NCBI RefSeq assembly: GCF_905475465.1
Contig: NC_062241.1
Location: 7,936,001 to 8,000,000, forward strand
Length of the DNA: 64,000 nucleotides
Reading direction: 5' to 3'
Origin: Pieris napi
Taxonomy: Eukaryota; Arthropoda; Insecta; Lepidoptera; Pieridae
In this document: piece after piece, positions 47,101 through 59,378 of the stretch
How positions within the stretch are numbered: position 1 is the first letter of the stretch
How the letters are laid out: the number at the start of each line of letters is the position of its first letter
Notes under the pieces: model-generated
Told to the model about the DNA's origin: nothing
The model's database searches: none
The model's input: the letters and a program-made list of their open reading frames with translations, nothing else
Translations under genes and position numbers: made by a program

Positions 47101-49047
47101 ACAAGGAATTCTGTGCGCCAATATTTATATAATGTTGACAACCCTCGTCCGGATAAATGGCTTAATCTTTATTGTTAATATAAAATAGTGCTATTCGAAA
47201 ATACTACTTTATATTATCTCAAAGTTACGCGGACCTAATTGCGTCTATACTATCAATTAAGTTCGAAACTGAAAATAAAACAAAGACATTGTGTCTAGCC
47301 TCCAGCGCGTTCGAAACCTAATACCAAAGTGACACTTTCAGCGCTGTAGTGCTGTATTAGGTTATATTTTTACTTGGAGTACCTAACTAGTCATTAAAAA
47401 CTGATAACATATGATAGATTTTGTAATTAACTATTAAAACTATTAGGACAGTCTTTAAAAAATTCCAAATATCTTAGTTTTCCATTTCCAGGCACGTCGC
47501 GTCCCAGTACTTTCAAAAATATAACTAACTTGATTCATTTTCTTTTTATTAATAACGGTGTATCTTTAACCGTTGAGGCAATATTCTTGGTAGTAAAACT
47601 TTCAAGCGCTGTAGGGGCTTTTTCAAAGATCGGCGCTTGTGGTACAACTATAGACCGCTTCAGAAAGCGATCTCTCAATAAAATAGACTAAGTTACGTTG
47701 GAAAGGCTAAAGGGGATAGATTCGATCGCTTTGGTCTAGGCTTCAGAGTATTCCTTTTATTGCTTGTATCTAAGCACTTTAAGTTTCGAAAAGTTTATTT
47801 ATGTGATTTTTACTTTATTGGGACGTAGAAATATTGATATAGTTTTGTCTCTTCAGAAAAATATTATGATAGGATTTATTTAGGTCGTTTCTATTGCAAA
47901 TTAACACATAATACGGCGAAACCTTGACTTATCTATGATCTCGAATTAGTTTAAAATAAACGTGATTTATCAATATTTAATAGTAATTGAAAAAGGGTTA
48001 TTTTAAAAACTAGATGAATACTGTCTGCCAGTTTTTCATATGTAGCTAAAGATCATTATCATGTCCATTGCAAAATAAACTTATTTTGGCGAGCAAAAAA
48101 AAAAGAAATTAAGAGTTCACGCATATTTAGTTTTTTTCTCTGTGGTGGTCGTAGGTTTGATTTCCGGCGAAAAATGTTATAATAATCATATCGATGATGT
48201 AGCCACATTAATGTGTCCGCCATATACCCGATTGAGGTAAAACACATTGCGTCGCTGTCGTTTAGGCATAAGAAAATAAACCATAGACATAAACATAAAC
48301 ATACATAACATAGTACATAAACATAACCTTGATACAATATCATACTTTGCTGTGTAAAACTAATACTGTTTATATAAGTGTTCCAGATTTTTCTGTGTTC
48401 ATGTGTGAGATAATAACGATTTTAGTCCGTACTGGAAAGTGAGCACTAAATCTTGAAATAGGACAGAAATAAGACGTACTGAATTATAAAGACATAAAAG
48501 CTAGACGATGCCTAGAACGATAGAAGCCTACAACTTGTTTTCTATTCTAGGTTGAAACCTAATGAATAATGTATGAAGTAATCTTGCTTATAGCTTTGTG
48601 CTAGAAACATTGTTATCCATCTCAAAGGCTTATGATTTTAGATTCATCTGTAGTATAGAATACAGCCCGAAACTATATATACAATGTTGGATAATCTGTA
48701 TTGCTAGTAAAGGTTACTTTTTTAAATTTGGAACAAAACGTCATCGAAATTCAAAAAGTTCTCGTATCAATTTAAGAGAACTAAAAAAACAACTGTAAAA
48801 TGGCTTATTTAATTTTACGATTACGACTGAATTGCGGTAAATAAAAATAATATGAGGACATAATTAGAATATTATTATTTAAGAACAAATCGATGTAAAT
48901 GTTTTAAATTGAGGCGAACACTCCACTTTCGATCAATTATTGTCGACGTCGACATTAACTGATCGATTGGCAATCGCTTGAATTTAATTTATTCAGTCAT
49001 CCATTTTAAGAAAGAAATTAAGTAATTGATAAAGTGTTTATACTTTA
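47101..49047. other. Non-coding stretch
   Basis: No gene. A short B-box-like SINE scrap (GGTCGTAGGTTTGATTTCCG) lies at about 48147-48166. The 94-codon minus frame at 48059 has repetitive Cys/Leu composition without homology to anything I recognise. Confidence 0.4.
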
Positions 49048-49049
49048 TA

Positions 49050-50391
49050 GTCTAGTCGACAAGTTGAAAATGGAACAAAATAGAGATACTACTCTTAAAA
49101 TTATGTGCGATAGCTCATTGGAACCGGAATGACGAATGAGTATAGAAAAACATTTTTTGTAAATTTTTTGATTATCATGAATATTACTTTTATTTAAAAT
49201 TAAAAAAATTTTTTTCTATACTTAGTTATATATGGTTGTTTTTGTTAATTTTAGAAGTTTTAGAAAAAAAATAAAAAAAAGTTGAATATTTGTTTATAAC
49301 AACTTGGTAAGTTAATAAACAATAGAATTGTTAATTAAAAAAAAAAAATTCAGTTACTTTATAGAAGACTGTCAATTATGACTTTTAAAAAAAAAAAAAA
49401 TTTTAACTAATTATTTAAACAATAGAAAATTAAAAAAAACGATTATAAACAATTAAAAATTGTTATTAAGGAAAAAATTTTTTTTTAAAAATCATAAAAT
49501 TTTTAATGTAATAAAGTTGTGTTAAATTTTTTTTTTTAAATATTGATTTATTCAATTTGTTAAAAAAAATTTATCAACAAATGGCGGGAATTTTTTTTTT
49601 TGCAAATCAATAAATATCTTGTATTAATAAAAAAACGATTATATGATGATTTAGAAAAAAAAAATTTTTTTTAACAACATTACATGGATTTTTAAGTTTT
49701 TGTTTAAGTAAAAAAAATGTTATAAACAAAGTATAAATATTTTTTTAACTTTTATGGCACGATCTTGTTAAGTATGTATGTAAGAAAGGCTCTACGAAGC
49801 GAAATATTTTTACGACCATTATTTAAACATTTTTTTTCACTAACAATTAAGACGGTCGTTCGAGAAAATTTCGTTTGTTAACAATTATTTAACTTGTTGA
49901 AAAATTAACTTTAAGTAAAATTTTCAACGGGAATAAATTAATTATAGTGTTCAGAACACACCATAATTTTTTCAAATTTAAAAAAAAATATTCAATACCT
50001 TAAATAAATTAATTAATGTGCCGTAGTCGCTTTTGACGCCACGCGCGAATCCTAAAAATGTCACCCGCAGACCTATTTTCAGCGTTAAATTAAAATTATA
50101 AATAATGGAGATAGAGTTCCGAGAGCTAGGAGTTTTTTATTGGAAATTTCCTCTTCTTTCAGAATCTTAATTTGAAATTTCTTAAATATTAATAGTTTAT
50201 TAAATATTGGCAAAAAACTAAATGCCATTTTTTTTTCATCTTTAATTGTCTATAACTTTTGCAATTTTTTATGTGCTAATACACGCTTTTAGCACATTTT
50301 TTTAGGCGTCATTCCGGTTCCAATGAGCTATCGCACATAATTTTAAGAGCAGTATCTCTATTTTGTTCCATTTTCAACTTGTCGACTAGAC
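49050..50391. mobile_element. 1342-bp TIR element with ~88-bp arms and homopolymer-rich interior
   Basis: Both ends read GTCTAGTCGACAAGTTGAAA inward and are flanked by TA. The arms run through GAACAAAATAGAGATACT and GCGATAGCTCATTGG to GGAATGACG with about one mismatch. The interior (49140-50290) is extremely AT-rich with many runs of 6-9 A or T and encodes nothing recognisable. Probably a TA-inserting DNA transposon; family unknown. Confidence 0.78.
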
Positions 50392-50393
50392 TA

Positions 50394-52499
50394 TTAGTGG
50401 TATAGTAAAGGCAAACTTTTTGTACGAACAAAAAAATCGTTTTTTAACAAGAGACCACTCATTTTACTTTGGATTTGGATAAATGCAAATTGTGTATTTC
50501 TCTATTTCCAATAGTTAACAGTCTGTATAGTCACGCGTTCTAAATTCAAAAAATCCACACTGATTTTTGGGTCTAACAAACCGGTTACCCTCAAAGTATG
50601 CCTTCGCCATACGAGTGTAAACAAGTACACGTAGGAAGAAAAAATCGCTTGGTGGGAAAGATTTTAAAGGGACGACTGTGTTGAGAATCACTTAACCACT
50701 ACAGTCTATTCACGGGAGTATGGTTTAAAATTTGTTAACGAAATGTCCTATAATAGGGTTTCAAGTACAATTACTATACTACAGTGATATTTAATTTTAT
50801 GTTGAAGACAATGAGTATTCGACTACTTGTAGAACGGGACTCGTGCGCTCTTTTTAATTAGCATACAATAACTCTTTACTAACCAAGTTGAAATATTCAT
50901 ATCATACCTGTCCTCATTTAAGATATTAGACCACAAATATCTAATAGTAATTAATTTCACAAGACTCAATCATAACACGTACGTGCTTTATACAATGCGT
51001 GTAATCTCGATTTCGATCCGAAATATGTTTTTGAAAGACGGAGCGGTAAAGTTACAATAATTTGTTTATTTTTAAATTTGTGTCAGTTGTTAGCGGAGGT
51101 AGGCTCGCTAGCTGGAGAGGAGAATCCTAAAGGGAGATTCTTTATACATAACATACGAGCGTTAAAATAGTTTATTAAAAGCTACCTCTTTGCATCGAAC
51201 CTTTGAAAAAAGAAACATCTTCTCTTGTTTAAGATATAGGTGTTCAATGATAGTCCAATTAGATTATTTCTGTAATACATTGATTGAATCTCCTTTGTTC
51301 TATTAAAGCGGCATGTACGGGTCTTAATTAATGCCTGCAGCTATCGCCTTTATCTTCTGATTGACTGTGCTCGATGCATCCCTATGCACCTTCACGCCAT
51401 ATCAACCTTTTTTACGCTTCTATAAACACGATTTTTGCGTGAATTTATGCAGTGATAATGGGGATGGGGAGGGACATGTGCGTTTGACTGAAACAATGTA
51501 GCAATATTGGTGAATTGATTGGAAAACGATGTTGCAAAAATTACAATTTGAATAATTCAGGCCGGGATTTTACGGGTTTGTTGACTGTTTTTATTTGTTC
51601 TATTTTGGGTCTGTATTTACTTTATGACCAAATTAACTAGCGTTTTATTAGTAATTGATAGCTATTTTGCTTGCACGTATTTGATTTTGTATTTGAAAAG
51701 TGATTTCTATCCTTTCTTTTTCTACCTTTAGGGTGTGGGATTTTCAAAAATAATTCCTTAGTGTTTTATATAAGCAATGTTCTGTAGAAATTCCAAGTTT
51801 GAACCCTTTAGACATTTGCCAGCATTAGTATTCTAGTATTTTTTACGAATTTCCGAATGTTTTTAAAAGCGAATTTGGTTAAAGTTATGAGAATGTCTTT
51901 CAATACAAACACCAAATCACGCACATACTGAAGACCCTTTTCATTCTGAAACTTATAATTACTATATTAACTATAAAAATAACTCTTGACCTTAACACGC
52001 ATGTTAAGCGGCACTGAAGCGTGACCACTTTATAGTAATTAGTGGCACCAATTGGCAAGTCAATGAACATTGGACATACACATTCCACACGCAAACCATT
52101 CTGGATAACAGCTGAAAGGAATGAATGAAATGTATACACATTGTATTAAAATCAATACGAAACTACCGAGTCTTCTTTTAATGCCCAACCAATCCAGTGA
52201 TACTATAGAACTGACATGTTACTTTGGTAAGAATTTCTATTTCCTGTTGGCTGTCGCATGCAACTAAATAACTAGTCTGGCCATAGATACTGTTGCATAT
52301 AAACCTTTCCTTTTTTTAACTTTTTAATTATTTTGTATTTGGAACACGTATATTATTTTAAAAACTTCTGCGACCCAAAAAGTATCTCGGCCTCCGAAAC
52401 GAGAAACTTCCAGCGCTCCCTCCCAGCAGGTCGCAGAGTCAGCAGCAGTAAGTGAGTGAGTGAGTGAGTGATTTACAATACACGTACACGTACAGTATA
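50394..52499. other. Non-coding stretch with candidate regulatory block and microsatellite
   Basis: No gene assigned. The block 51290-51560 is complex and less AT-rich (TTAATTAATGCCTGCAGC, TTTTTGCGTGAATTTATGC), a candidate conserved element. At 52370-52450 a GC-rich segment is open in one frame (VSRPPKRETSSAPSQQVAES). It runs into an AGTG microsatellite at 52451-52471 directly before the Helitron. Confidence 0.4.
52451..52471. repeat. (AGTG)n microsatellite
   Basis: Five tandem AGTG units, adjoining a GC-rich segment on the left and lying about 30 bp upstream of the Helitron at 52500. Confidence 0.8.
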
Positions 52500-53049
52500 T
52501 CTATATATATAAAAGAAAGTCGTGTTTGTTACAACACTTATAACTCGAGAACGGCTGGACCGTTTGCCATGGTTTTTGATTTGTTGGATTTGTTTCCGTC
52601 CCGAATAGCAGAATAAGCAATAAAATATCGGATAAGTTATCGAATAACAATAAATTAATAAATTAATTTTACGAATGCAAAAACCATATGGTGCCATCTG
52701 TTGACAAAACTACGCATCATTTTACGTCGAATTCGTGTCAGTTCAAGAAATTCCGATCTTGAGGTGAATGAGGAGATGCATAACCATGCTTTGATCCTGA
52801 TCAAAAGATGTTGGATATCAGAAAGTGCTTAACATGCAGTATCGCCATATTGACGCTAGAGAGAAGATGCCTAATGTGTAAAACTGCCATTCTTCTTTCG
52901 CAATGGCAAGCAATAAAACATTTCTGTATTTGCAAAAGAGTTGTATTAATGTAATACTTAACATTAATGAAATCCTAAAATAAGTTAAATTAAAGTAACA
53001 ACGATATTATAAGGTTGTAGGGCGGAACGAAGTTAGCCAGGTCAGCTAG
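52500..53049 (+). mobile_element. 550-bp non-autonomous Helitron, copy 2
   Basis: Starts TCTATATATATAAAAGAAAG after A and ends GCCAGGTCAGCTAG before T. It is almost identical to 6779-7328 in opposite orientation. In one plus frame around 52720-52800 the translation includes RRIRVSSRNSDLEVNEEMHN and then HALILI. This resembles the Helitron helicase segment with RN-x-DLE...IYNEALILIED, which I know from autonomous copies. It is therefore probably a deletion derivative of a Rep/helicase Helitron; the frame is then broken. Confidence 0.88.
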
Positions 53050-53825
53050 TTTAATAATAAAAGAGGGTTATTAATTTGTTTATACCGTCTTCACGACGAC
53101 ACAAAAAATAAATTCAAGTAACTGTTATGTCTGATGTGACAAAAATATATAAAGTACCTACTGTTTAATTTTGAGTGACATCACTTATATAAATATACAG
53201 CATTTTCATTACATTGTAAATTTTAATCAATATTGTATCAGTCTTAATTGAGCGGTGACTAAGGTTACTGAATATTCTAGTTAAGTAAATACAATTAAAA
53301 TAATAATAGTTTTATTTATTTGTTGCCAAAAACAGGTTACATAAAAAAGACGTGGATCCTCCAGTTCCCAGGCTCCTGGTGTATTTCAGGAGCCTGTGCC
53401 TTCCCATTTACATGTATAGTGCAGTAATATCGAGAAGAATTAGAATAATTTAAATAAGTAAAAAATTAAATAATAAAACAAATTAAGAATCTTGTTCCAT
53501 TTTGTTACACGCTCCTAATTATATTCAAATTGTTTTGAATGTTCCGGTGTAATTATCAGTGTGCGTGTAATTTAAGTAACCATTCGAATGAATTAGAGAC
53601 TATTATACCAATCGTAATACTCATTGACACTGGCTTGTTAAAAGAGAAAATGCAGCCGTAAATTACACTTAAGTGTTTAATTTAGATGAATTATACCTTT
53701 TTTATTTGTAACTTAAGACATATGAAGAGCTAATTTTTTATAAAACATTCATCTACAGCTAGACCAATAAAATAACAATTATACAAAACAAGACAAATAC
53801 TTTAAATCAGTCGGTTTTAACAATA
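53050..53825. other. Non-coding stretch with a short GC hairpin
   Basis: No gene. The segment 53320-53410 contains the hairpin at 53369 and looks like a repeat end, but I cannot place its family. Confidence 0.4.
53369..53396. repeat. 10-bp perfect GC-rich hairpin
   Basis: CAGGCTCCTG and CAGGAGCCTG flank an 8-base loop. It resembles the terminal structures of rolling-circle or LINE elements, but no matching element could be delimited. Confidence 0.45.
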
Positions 53826-54205
53826 TCTTAATTTATATAAATTACGTGACACGTTGTTTGTCCGGATGGACTCCTAAACTACCGAACCGATATCAATCAA
53901 ATTTGCACACCGTGTGCAGTTTGATCTAAGTTAAAAGATACGATAGCTTACATCTCAATTTAAACCCGCAATATTATTTTATTGCAAAATATTTGTTTAT
54001 TATTTACTAGTCACAATTCTAACAGATGGCGCTGTGTTGAAACTACCAACGTTTCACATAAGCTACAATTTAATGGTATAACCACCAATAAAGCATGGTG
54101 GTCCCCGTGACTGGTGTTCTCCTACCGTTTCTCTTGAATAGTTTAATACTATGTAATATGTATAACAAAAACCTTAGCCACAGCAACGCTTGGCCGGTCT
54201 GCTAG
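53826..54205 (+). mobile_element. Non-autonomous Helitron, third family
   Basis: Begins TCTTAATTTATATAAATTAC after A and ends GGCCGGTCTGCTAG before T. The body includes CACGTTGTTTGTCCGGATGG and ACTCCTAAACTACCGAACCG, typical of lepidopteran Helitron 5' regions. Non-coding. Confidence 0.78.
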
Positions 54206-55858
54206 TTTTAATATATAACTATAAGCTATGTCCCGTTACACTAGTACTAATTCGATTGCCTTAGTCGACAAATACCAATACAAAAACATTTATTCAATAA
54301 GAACCAGTAAGTGAGAGTTTAATAAAACAAATAAAGTATATATTATAGTACTTATAGTAAGCATTAAGGTTAATTTAATAGATTATCTTCGTATAAAACA
54401 AATTCTTTACAGCACTGCAAACAATAATTATACCCTAAAAGAATGTCCTCAATAGAATAGACAGTATGCATAGTATGTGCATAGGATTAGCATAACAAAC
54501 ACGAGTTACTGTATCCCGGATCCCGTTTGGTAGCAACTGCACGTCCACACAGCCTGTGCTCACCAGACCGTGGCCACCACTTTCAAATGCACCCAATGCG
54601 CGAACGATAAGGATGCCTTTTAGAGTATGTTAATGGAAGATTACACATTTTTTTGTTAATAATATTAGTGTCATTGTAGCTACAACTTTATACTTCAGAT
54701 TTTTGAGGTAAAGTTTTGTATATGTATTTACTTTTAGTACAAAAATATTAATATGCCATCAAAAATGAAAAGTCTCGCAATTCAGTTCTTATAACGTAAA
54801 AAGTTGTGAGATCCATGTAATACCAAGTCAGTTAATTTGTTCAGTCCCTACTGAAGGGACCTTCTGTCTTAAGTTATTACGTAATAAGCTAATTAACAAC
54901 ATTTTAGAGTGACCATATGAATATTAAAAAATGTTTTAAATAAATATATTGACTTGGCCATCGCATAATGTATAAGTAATACATTTTATATTAAATTAGA
55001 TAGTAATCAAAATTTGACTAGTTATCATTCTTAAACTACGAATAATATTGAATTAAATTTGAAGTGTATACCGTGTTTATACAACGAAGTTTTAGATAGG
55101 TGGGTCGAAAATGTTTCGAGAAAAGGATGGTACGGCCGTGCCGGTTTTTTGCTCGACTTGTCTGTGCCACTGCCGTGCCCCCAGATGTAACGTTTAGAAT
55201 GGCTTTGTTTGTGAATTAACCCTCATTTAAAATGCGCAATGCATCGTCTTAAATACGTACTTTATAATAAGTTTTATCATTTATAGCTAAAAAAACGTTT
55301 GTTGTACATAACTGTTTTGTGTGTTTTATGTTTGTGTTTAAATGTGTTTCGACTATATTATATTTATCAGTTGAAATATGTAATTACTATTAGCTATATT
55401 TGTTTTAAGTATCTTTGCACTTTCTGATCGGTTGCGGTATTAATTGATATCATTACTTATTTTATATTTGAAACAATTGGCTTATCTTTTTATATCTCTG
55501 GTGTAAAAAGGTTCTGTTTTAAAGGACAAAATAGCTGATCACTTTCATAAGAAAACACCTAAAACAAATACTATGTCCTCGTTCACGACCGGAGGGGTTA
55601 AGGGGCTTTCATACTTTATATTGTAGTCGTAGCGTGCCGTCGGCATAGTGTCGAGTTTCTCGCGAAACAAAATATGTATCTGTCAACTCAAGTTTTCACA
55701 ACACTTAAATTGATCCTGAATTGATAATAATCACGCACGCAGAATTATAATTTCATTTCAACATCATTCGTTGAAAAACATTAATTATTATCATAGAGAA
55801 TATGATTTCTTTTATATCTCTTGTCTTGTGATAGTGTCATTACGAACACGGCAATGCG
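54206..55858. other. Non-coding stretch with GC-richer islands
   Basis: No gene assigned. Islands at 54510-54620 and 55120-55190 are GC-richer than their surroundings. The first is open on the minus strand (GILIVRALGAFESGGHGLVS) but without splice sites or a known family. It might be a conserved fragment of a repeat or an exon I cannot confirm. Confidence 0.35.
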
Positions 55859-55980
55859 GCCGTTTAAAAGGCCGGCATCGCACTCGCGAGCACTCTGGCA
55901 TAGAGTGTCCATGGGCGGCGCAGTCACTTGAGCCTCCTGAGTCCTGGCCGTTTGCCCCGTTGTATAAAAAAACATATAAT
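55859..55980 (+). mobile_element. Non-LTR retrotransposon 3' tail
   Basis: CGTTTAAAAGGCCGGCATCG, then CTCTGGCATAGAGTGTCCAT, then GGCGGC and GGCCGTTTGCCCCGTTGT, followed by an A-rich end. Same LINE family as 3153 and 35055, reduced to the 3' UTR. Confidence 0.72.
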
Positions 55981-56757
55981 AAAAATTTTGTTATCTCTAT
56001 ACTAGAAATAAAAGTAAATGTTGGATTTGTTGCCTGGTAAACCTTTATTTTTTGGGTGTGGCGCAATTTTAAGTTAACGTCAATTTAAGTTAATAAATGA
56101 AGAATGTCGATTGTACGTTATTAGAGGCGGTTTAATGATAAACTTTTACACATACCTATTGCTTAACGGCTCCAGTTAATTTAAATAAATACGTCTTTTG
56201 AAATACTATAATTCCGAAATTATTGTTGTCCTAATTTTGTTTCAATAATATTTCCTTTAAATGTAACTTGATATAGAGATAATTAAATTTCCGGTTTTTC
56301 ATAATATTACCATCGAGGACCATTAAGTAAATTAGCAATATCCCGTGGGATATCTGAGACAAAATTATAATGAGCGAGGGAATATTTACGACAGACAACC
56401 TCCTGAATACGAACAACAATACAAAACCAAAGATCAATAATTCCTTATCCACGGAATGCCAGCAAGTTTCAATTTAGATGCCACGTAGGTGGTGTTCAAT
56501 GTACCGAATATTTTCCTTAGTCACATTTCTAGTTGCAAATCAGTGCGGTGTTGAGATATCCTTTGGAACCGTTTTATTGTTACTTGATATAGTACGTATA
56601 TATTTCAAATGTAAAAAATCAACGTATGATCAATGAAAGACCATGTTCGTTAACCACACGATAAGCAATCAATATTCCGAATTGGTAGGCGCAGAAGTCT
56701 AATAATATAGCCTTTATGTTCTGAAATCTGTGATCTGTGATCTTTAATATATTTTCA
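55981..56757. other. Non-coding stretch
   Basis: No gene recognised; the 73-codon minus frame at 56231 is featureless. Confidence 0.4.
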
Positions 56758-56960
56758 CTACAGTATATCTCGTAGTTCGATGTGCCTCTTGGCAAAGGTC
56801 TCCTCTAACCCTTTCCACTGTTCTCTATCCTTTGCGACTCTTCTCCAGTTGTAGCCTGCTGTTAGTTTCAGTTCGTCCTCCCATCTTTTGCGTTGTCGGC
56901 CTTTTCTTCGTTTTCCGTCTCTAGGGATTTCGTGAGGGCTCCGTAGCATATGACCCTTCC
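56758..56960 (-). mobile_element. C-terminal tail of a second non-LTR retrotransposon family
   Basis: Minus-strand frame reading RDGKRRKGRQRKRWEDELK, then TAGYNWRRVAKDREQWKGLE and ETFAKRH, then a stop. The G-R-x-x-x-RWEDD/EL-K...AG-x-x-W-x-R-x-A-x-DR-x-x-W-K-x-LEE pattern is a very common C-terminus of insect LINE reverse-transcriptase ORFs. Only the last ~60 codons survive and no catalytic motifs are present. A different family from the WNQLP tails. Confidence 0.75.
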
Positions 56961-59113
56961 ATCTCTATTTAATTACGTCTTAGTGAGAATGTCTGTCACA
57001 CAGTCTAATAACTTGCCCTTAAAATAATTCTTGAATTACTTCAATAAAAAGACGTCAACATCCCGTTGCGGAGCATGTATGCAATAAGTTTCAGTATCGG
57101 TGTGTGTGTGTTCTGTTTACTATAAATAACAATATTATAATAATATACATTAAGGAACCTTAGCTTGGAATTCTTAGCAATGGCGTAATATATAATCTAC
57201 ATTAATTTACTTGTTCTGACTAATTCATCTGACTAAACTACAAATACCTTAAATTTAACATTCACTTAATTCAAAAATAGCATCCCCAAACAGATGGTTT
57301 TACTGTAGCTGCCATTTTAAATATACATTTAAAAATAAGGAATAAATATTTAATTTTTATATTCGCCAAATATTTTATAAGTAATTAAACTAGAAACAGT
57401 GTATGTGGGCGATGTCACTCAGGGGAATGTAATAGCCCGGAGGTCCATGAAAAGGGGCTTTGAATTCCTTTATGAATAGTGTAAGATGCCCCTTTGTCGG
57501 AAAATTATTTTCCGCAGCCTTTGTGAATAAGACCAGATATTTAAATTGATACTCGTACTGGAGAAAATAACTTTTTGTCTATTTATTAATATGTTATTTA
57601 TTTACACAAAATGTTAGTTTTATGAAATATTAAAAATAATAATAAATGAAAATAAGTGAAGGTTGATTGTGAAAGCTATCAATCATTATATATTGAAAAA
57701 CGCTTGTATTGTTTCTCAACCTTATTTCCGTCAATTTTTTTTACATTCGAAACGTTTAGAAAAGGTCAAAAACAAAAAAGTATCGCAAAATTGATACCTG
57801 CGGTCAAAACTTTTTTGACAATCCTCTGTCGGTTAAAGTGAAAACAAATTGTAAAATTGAATGTGGTTTTTCGTATCGCTTTCACTGAAACATGAAAAGT
57901 TTGCGGTTTTTCTCAGATGATTCATTATCAAGAAGGCAACGAAGCGATGCGTTAATTTAACTTGATTTCGTTCAACGTTCAAGCATTTTTATGATATACT
58001 CGGAAGGAATATGGCCTGCGTGATTAAACAACCATTATTTATAAAGTTTAATGTGTATGGTTTTAGTATAAAACGCAACTAAAGTTCCATAGATGTAACG
58101 GATGTTTTCATATAAAATGAATAAGTAAAAATTTCGTCATATAATATTTAATTGCGCTGGAGCATTGTTTTTTTAAACGATGATTCTTTAATATATAATC
58201 ATCTGACCAAGTTAAACTAACCGAAGTGATTGGATAGAATGTACGTGCTTATTTTGCAAACACATTAGAATTGATAGAACTTTCCTTCGAGAAAAATATA
58301 AAGTTTCTACTCAATCATAGCAACTGCCGAGAAATTGTATTTCCTATGACAGCGTTACATTGCGTTTTCACTTTCATCATCCATGCGCAATCTTGCAATC
58401 ATTATAATGTCGTATGTTATCCTTAGCTACTTTGGTTGGGAAAAATATATGAAAAAAATTACTAGTGAGTACTGAAGTTAGAAAGATTTTCTTGATCTCA
58501 GTTATGTGAACATAATTTTATTTTATACATGTAGATAGATTCACGCTAGTGCATTTATGTATTTTAGATGTATCATAAGTCAATCAGTTAAATGTATTGG
58601 CAAAATACAAGATAGTAATAAACGGGTATTAGCTCTTTGTGGGATATAATACGTCTCAATAATAATTAATTATCTAATTACCACTTAAACCACCAGTTTA
58701 TCCCCATAACCTTTAAAAACCAGTCACAATTATTAAGTCTTTTACTTAAAAACATCCCAGCTTGGTTTGTAATATAAATTTAAGTCTATCCGAATAAATT
58801 GTTGGTTGTATATTCCATAAATTTCTAACTACAATGATAGGAAATATACTAAATCTACTTCAATACTCTTATAACGGAAGAGTCATTACGCTTATTAACA
58901 GAGGCACGGCAAAGACAATGAAATTGCATAAAACAACGGTTCCAGCGGTGCACAGAACTAAGATAGCCTTCATTGTTACGGAAAGATTTATCTGTAACTA
59001 TACGTACTTTGAACATTCGCTCAGAATATAATGCAGTACAGAACATGTAAAGAAAAATATAAAGCTTTTAAGTAAGAATATTGTCCTTTTACGCATGCAT
59101 TATCGTCATTGTT
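56961..59113. other. Two-kilobase non-coding stretch
   Basis: No gene. The block at 57395-57530 is less AT-rich (GGGCGATGTCACTCAGGGG, AGCCCGGAGGTCCATG) and could be conserved regulatory sequence. Confidence 0.35.
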
Positions 59114-59378
59114 GACGGCTCATTGGTCTAGTGGTTAGTACCCCTGACTGCGAATCCATGGGTCCCGGGTTCGATCGCCGGCTGAGACAAACATCGATGT
59201 GATGAGCATTTGGTGTTGTGCTTAAGTCTTGGGTGTTTAAACATGTATTTATATGTCTATCTTTAATATGTATGTATATCCGTTGCCTAGTACCCATAAC
59301 ACAAGCTTCACCAGCTTAGCATGGGACAAGGTCAATTGGTGTGAATTGTCCAATAAAAAGAAAAAAAAGAAAAAAAAT
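59114..59378 (+). mobile_element. tRNA-derived SINE, family B, copy 2
   Basis: Close copy of 43769-44020, with A box TGGTCTAGTGG and a B box altered to GGTTCGATCGC. The 3' end GGTCAATTGGTGTGAATTGT is followed by an A-rich tail. ATTGT occurs on both flanks and may be part of the target duplication. Confidence 0.9.
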
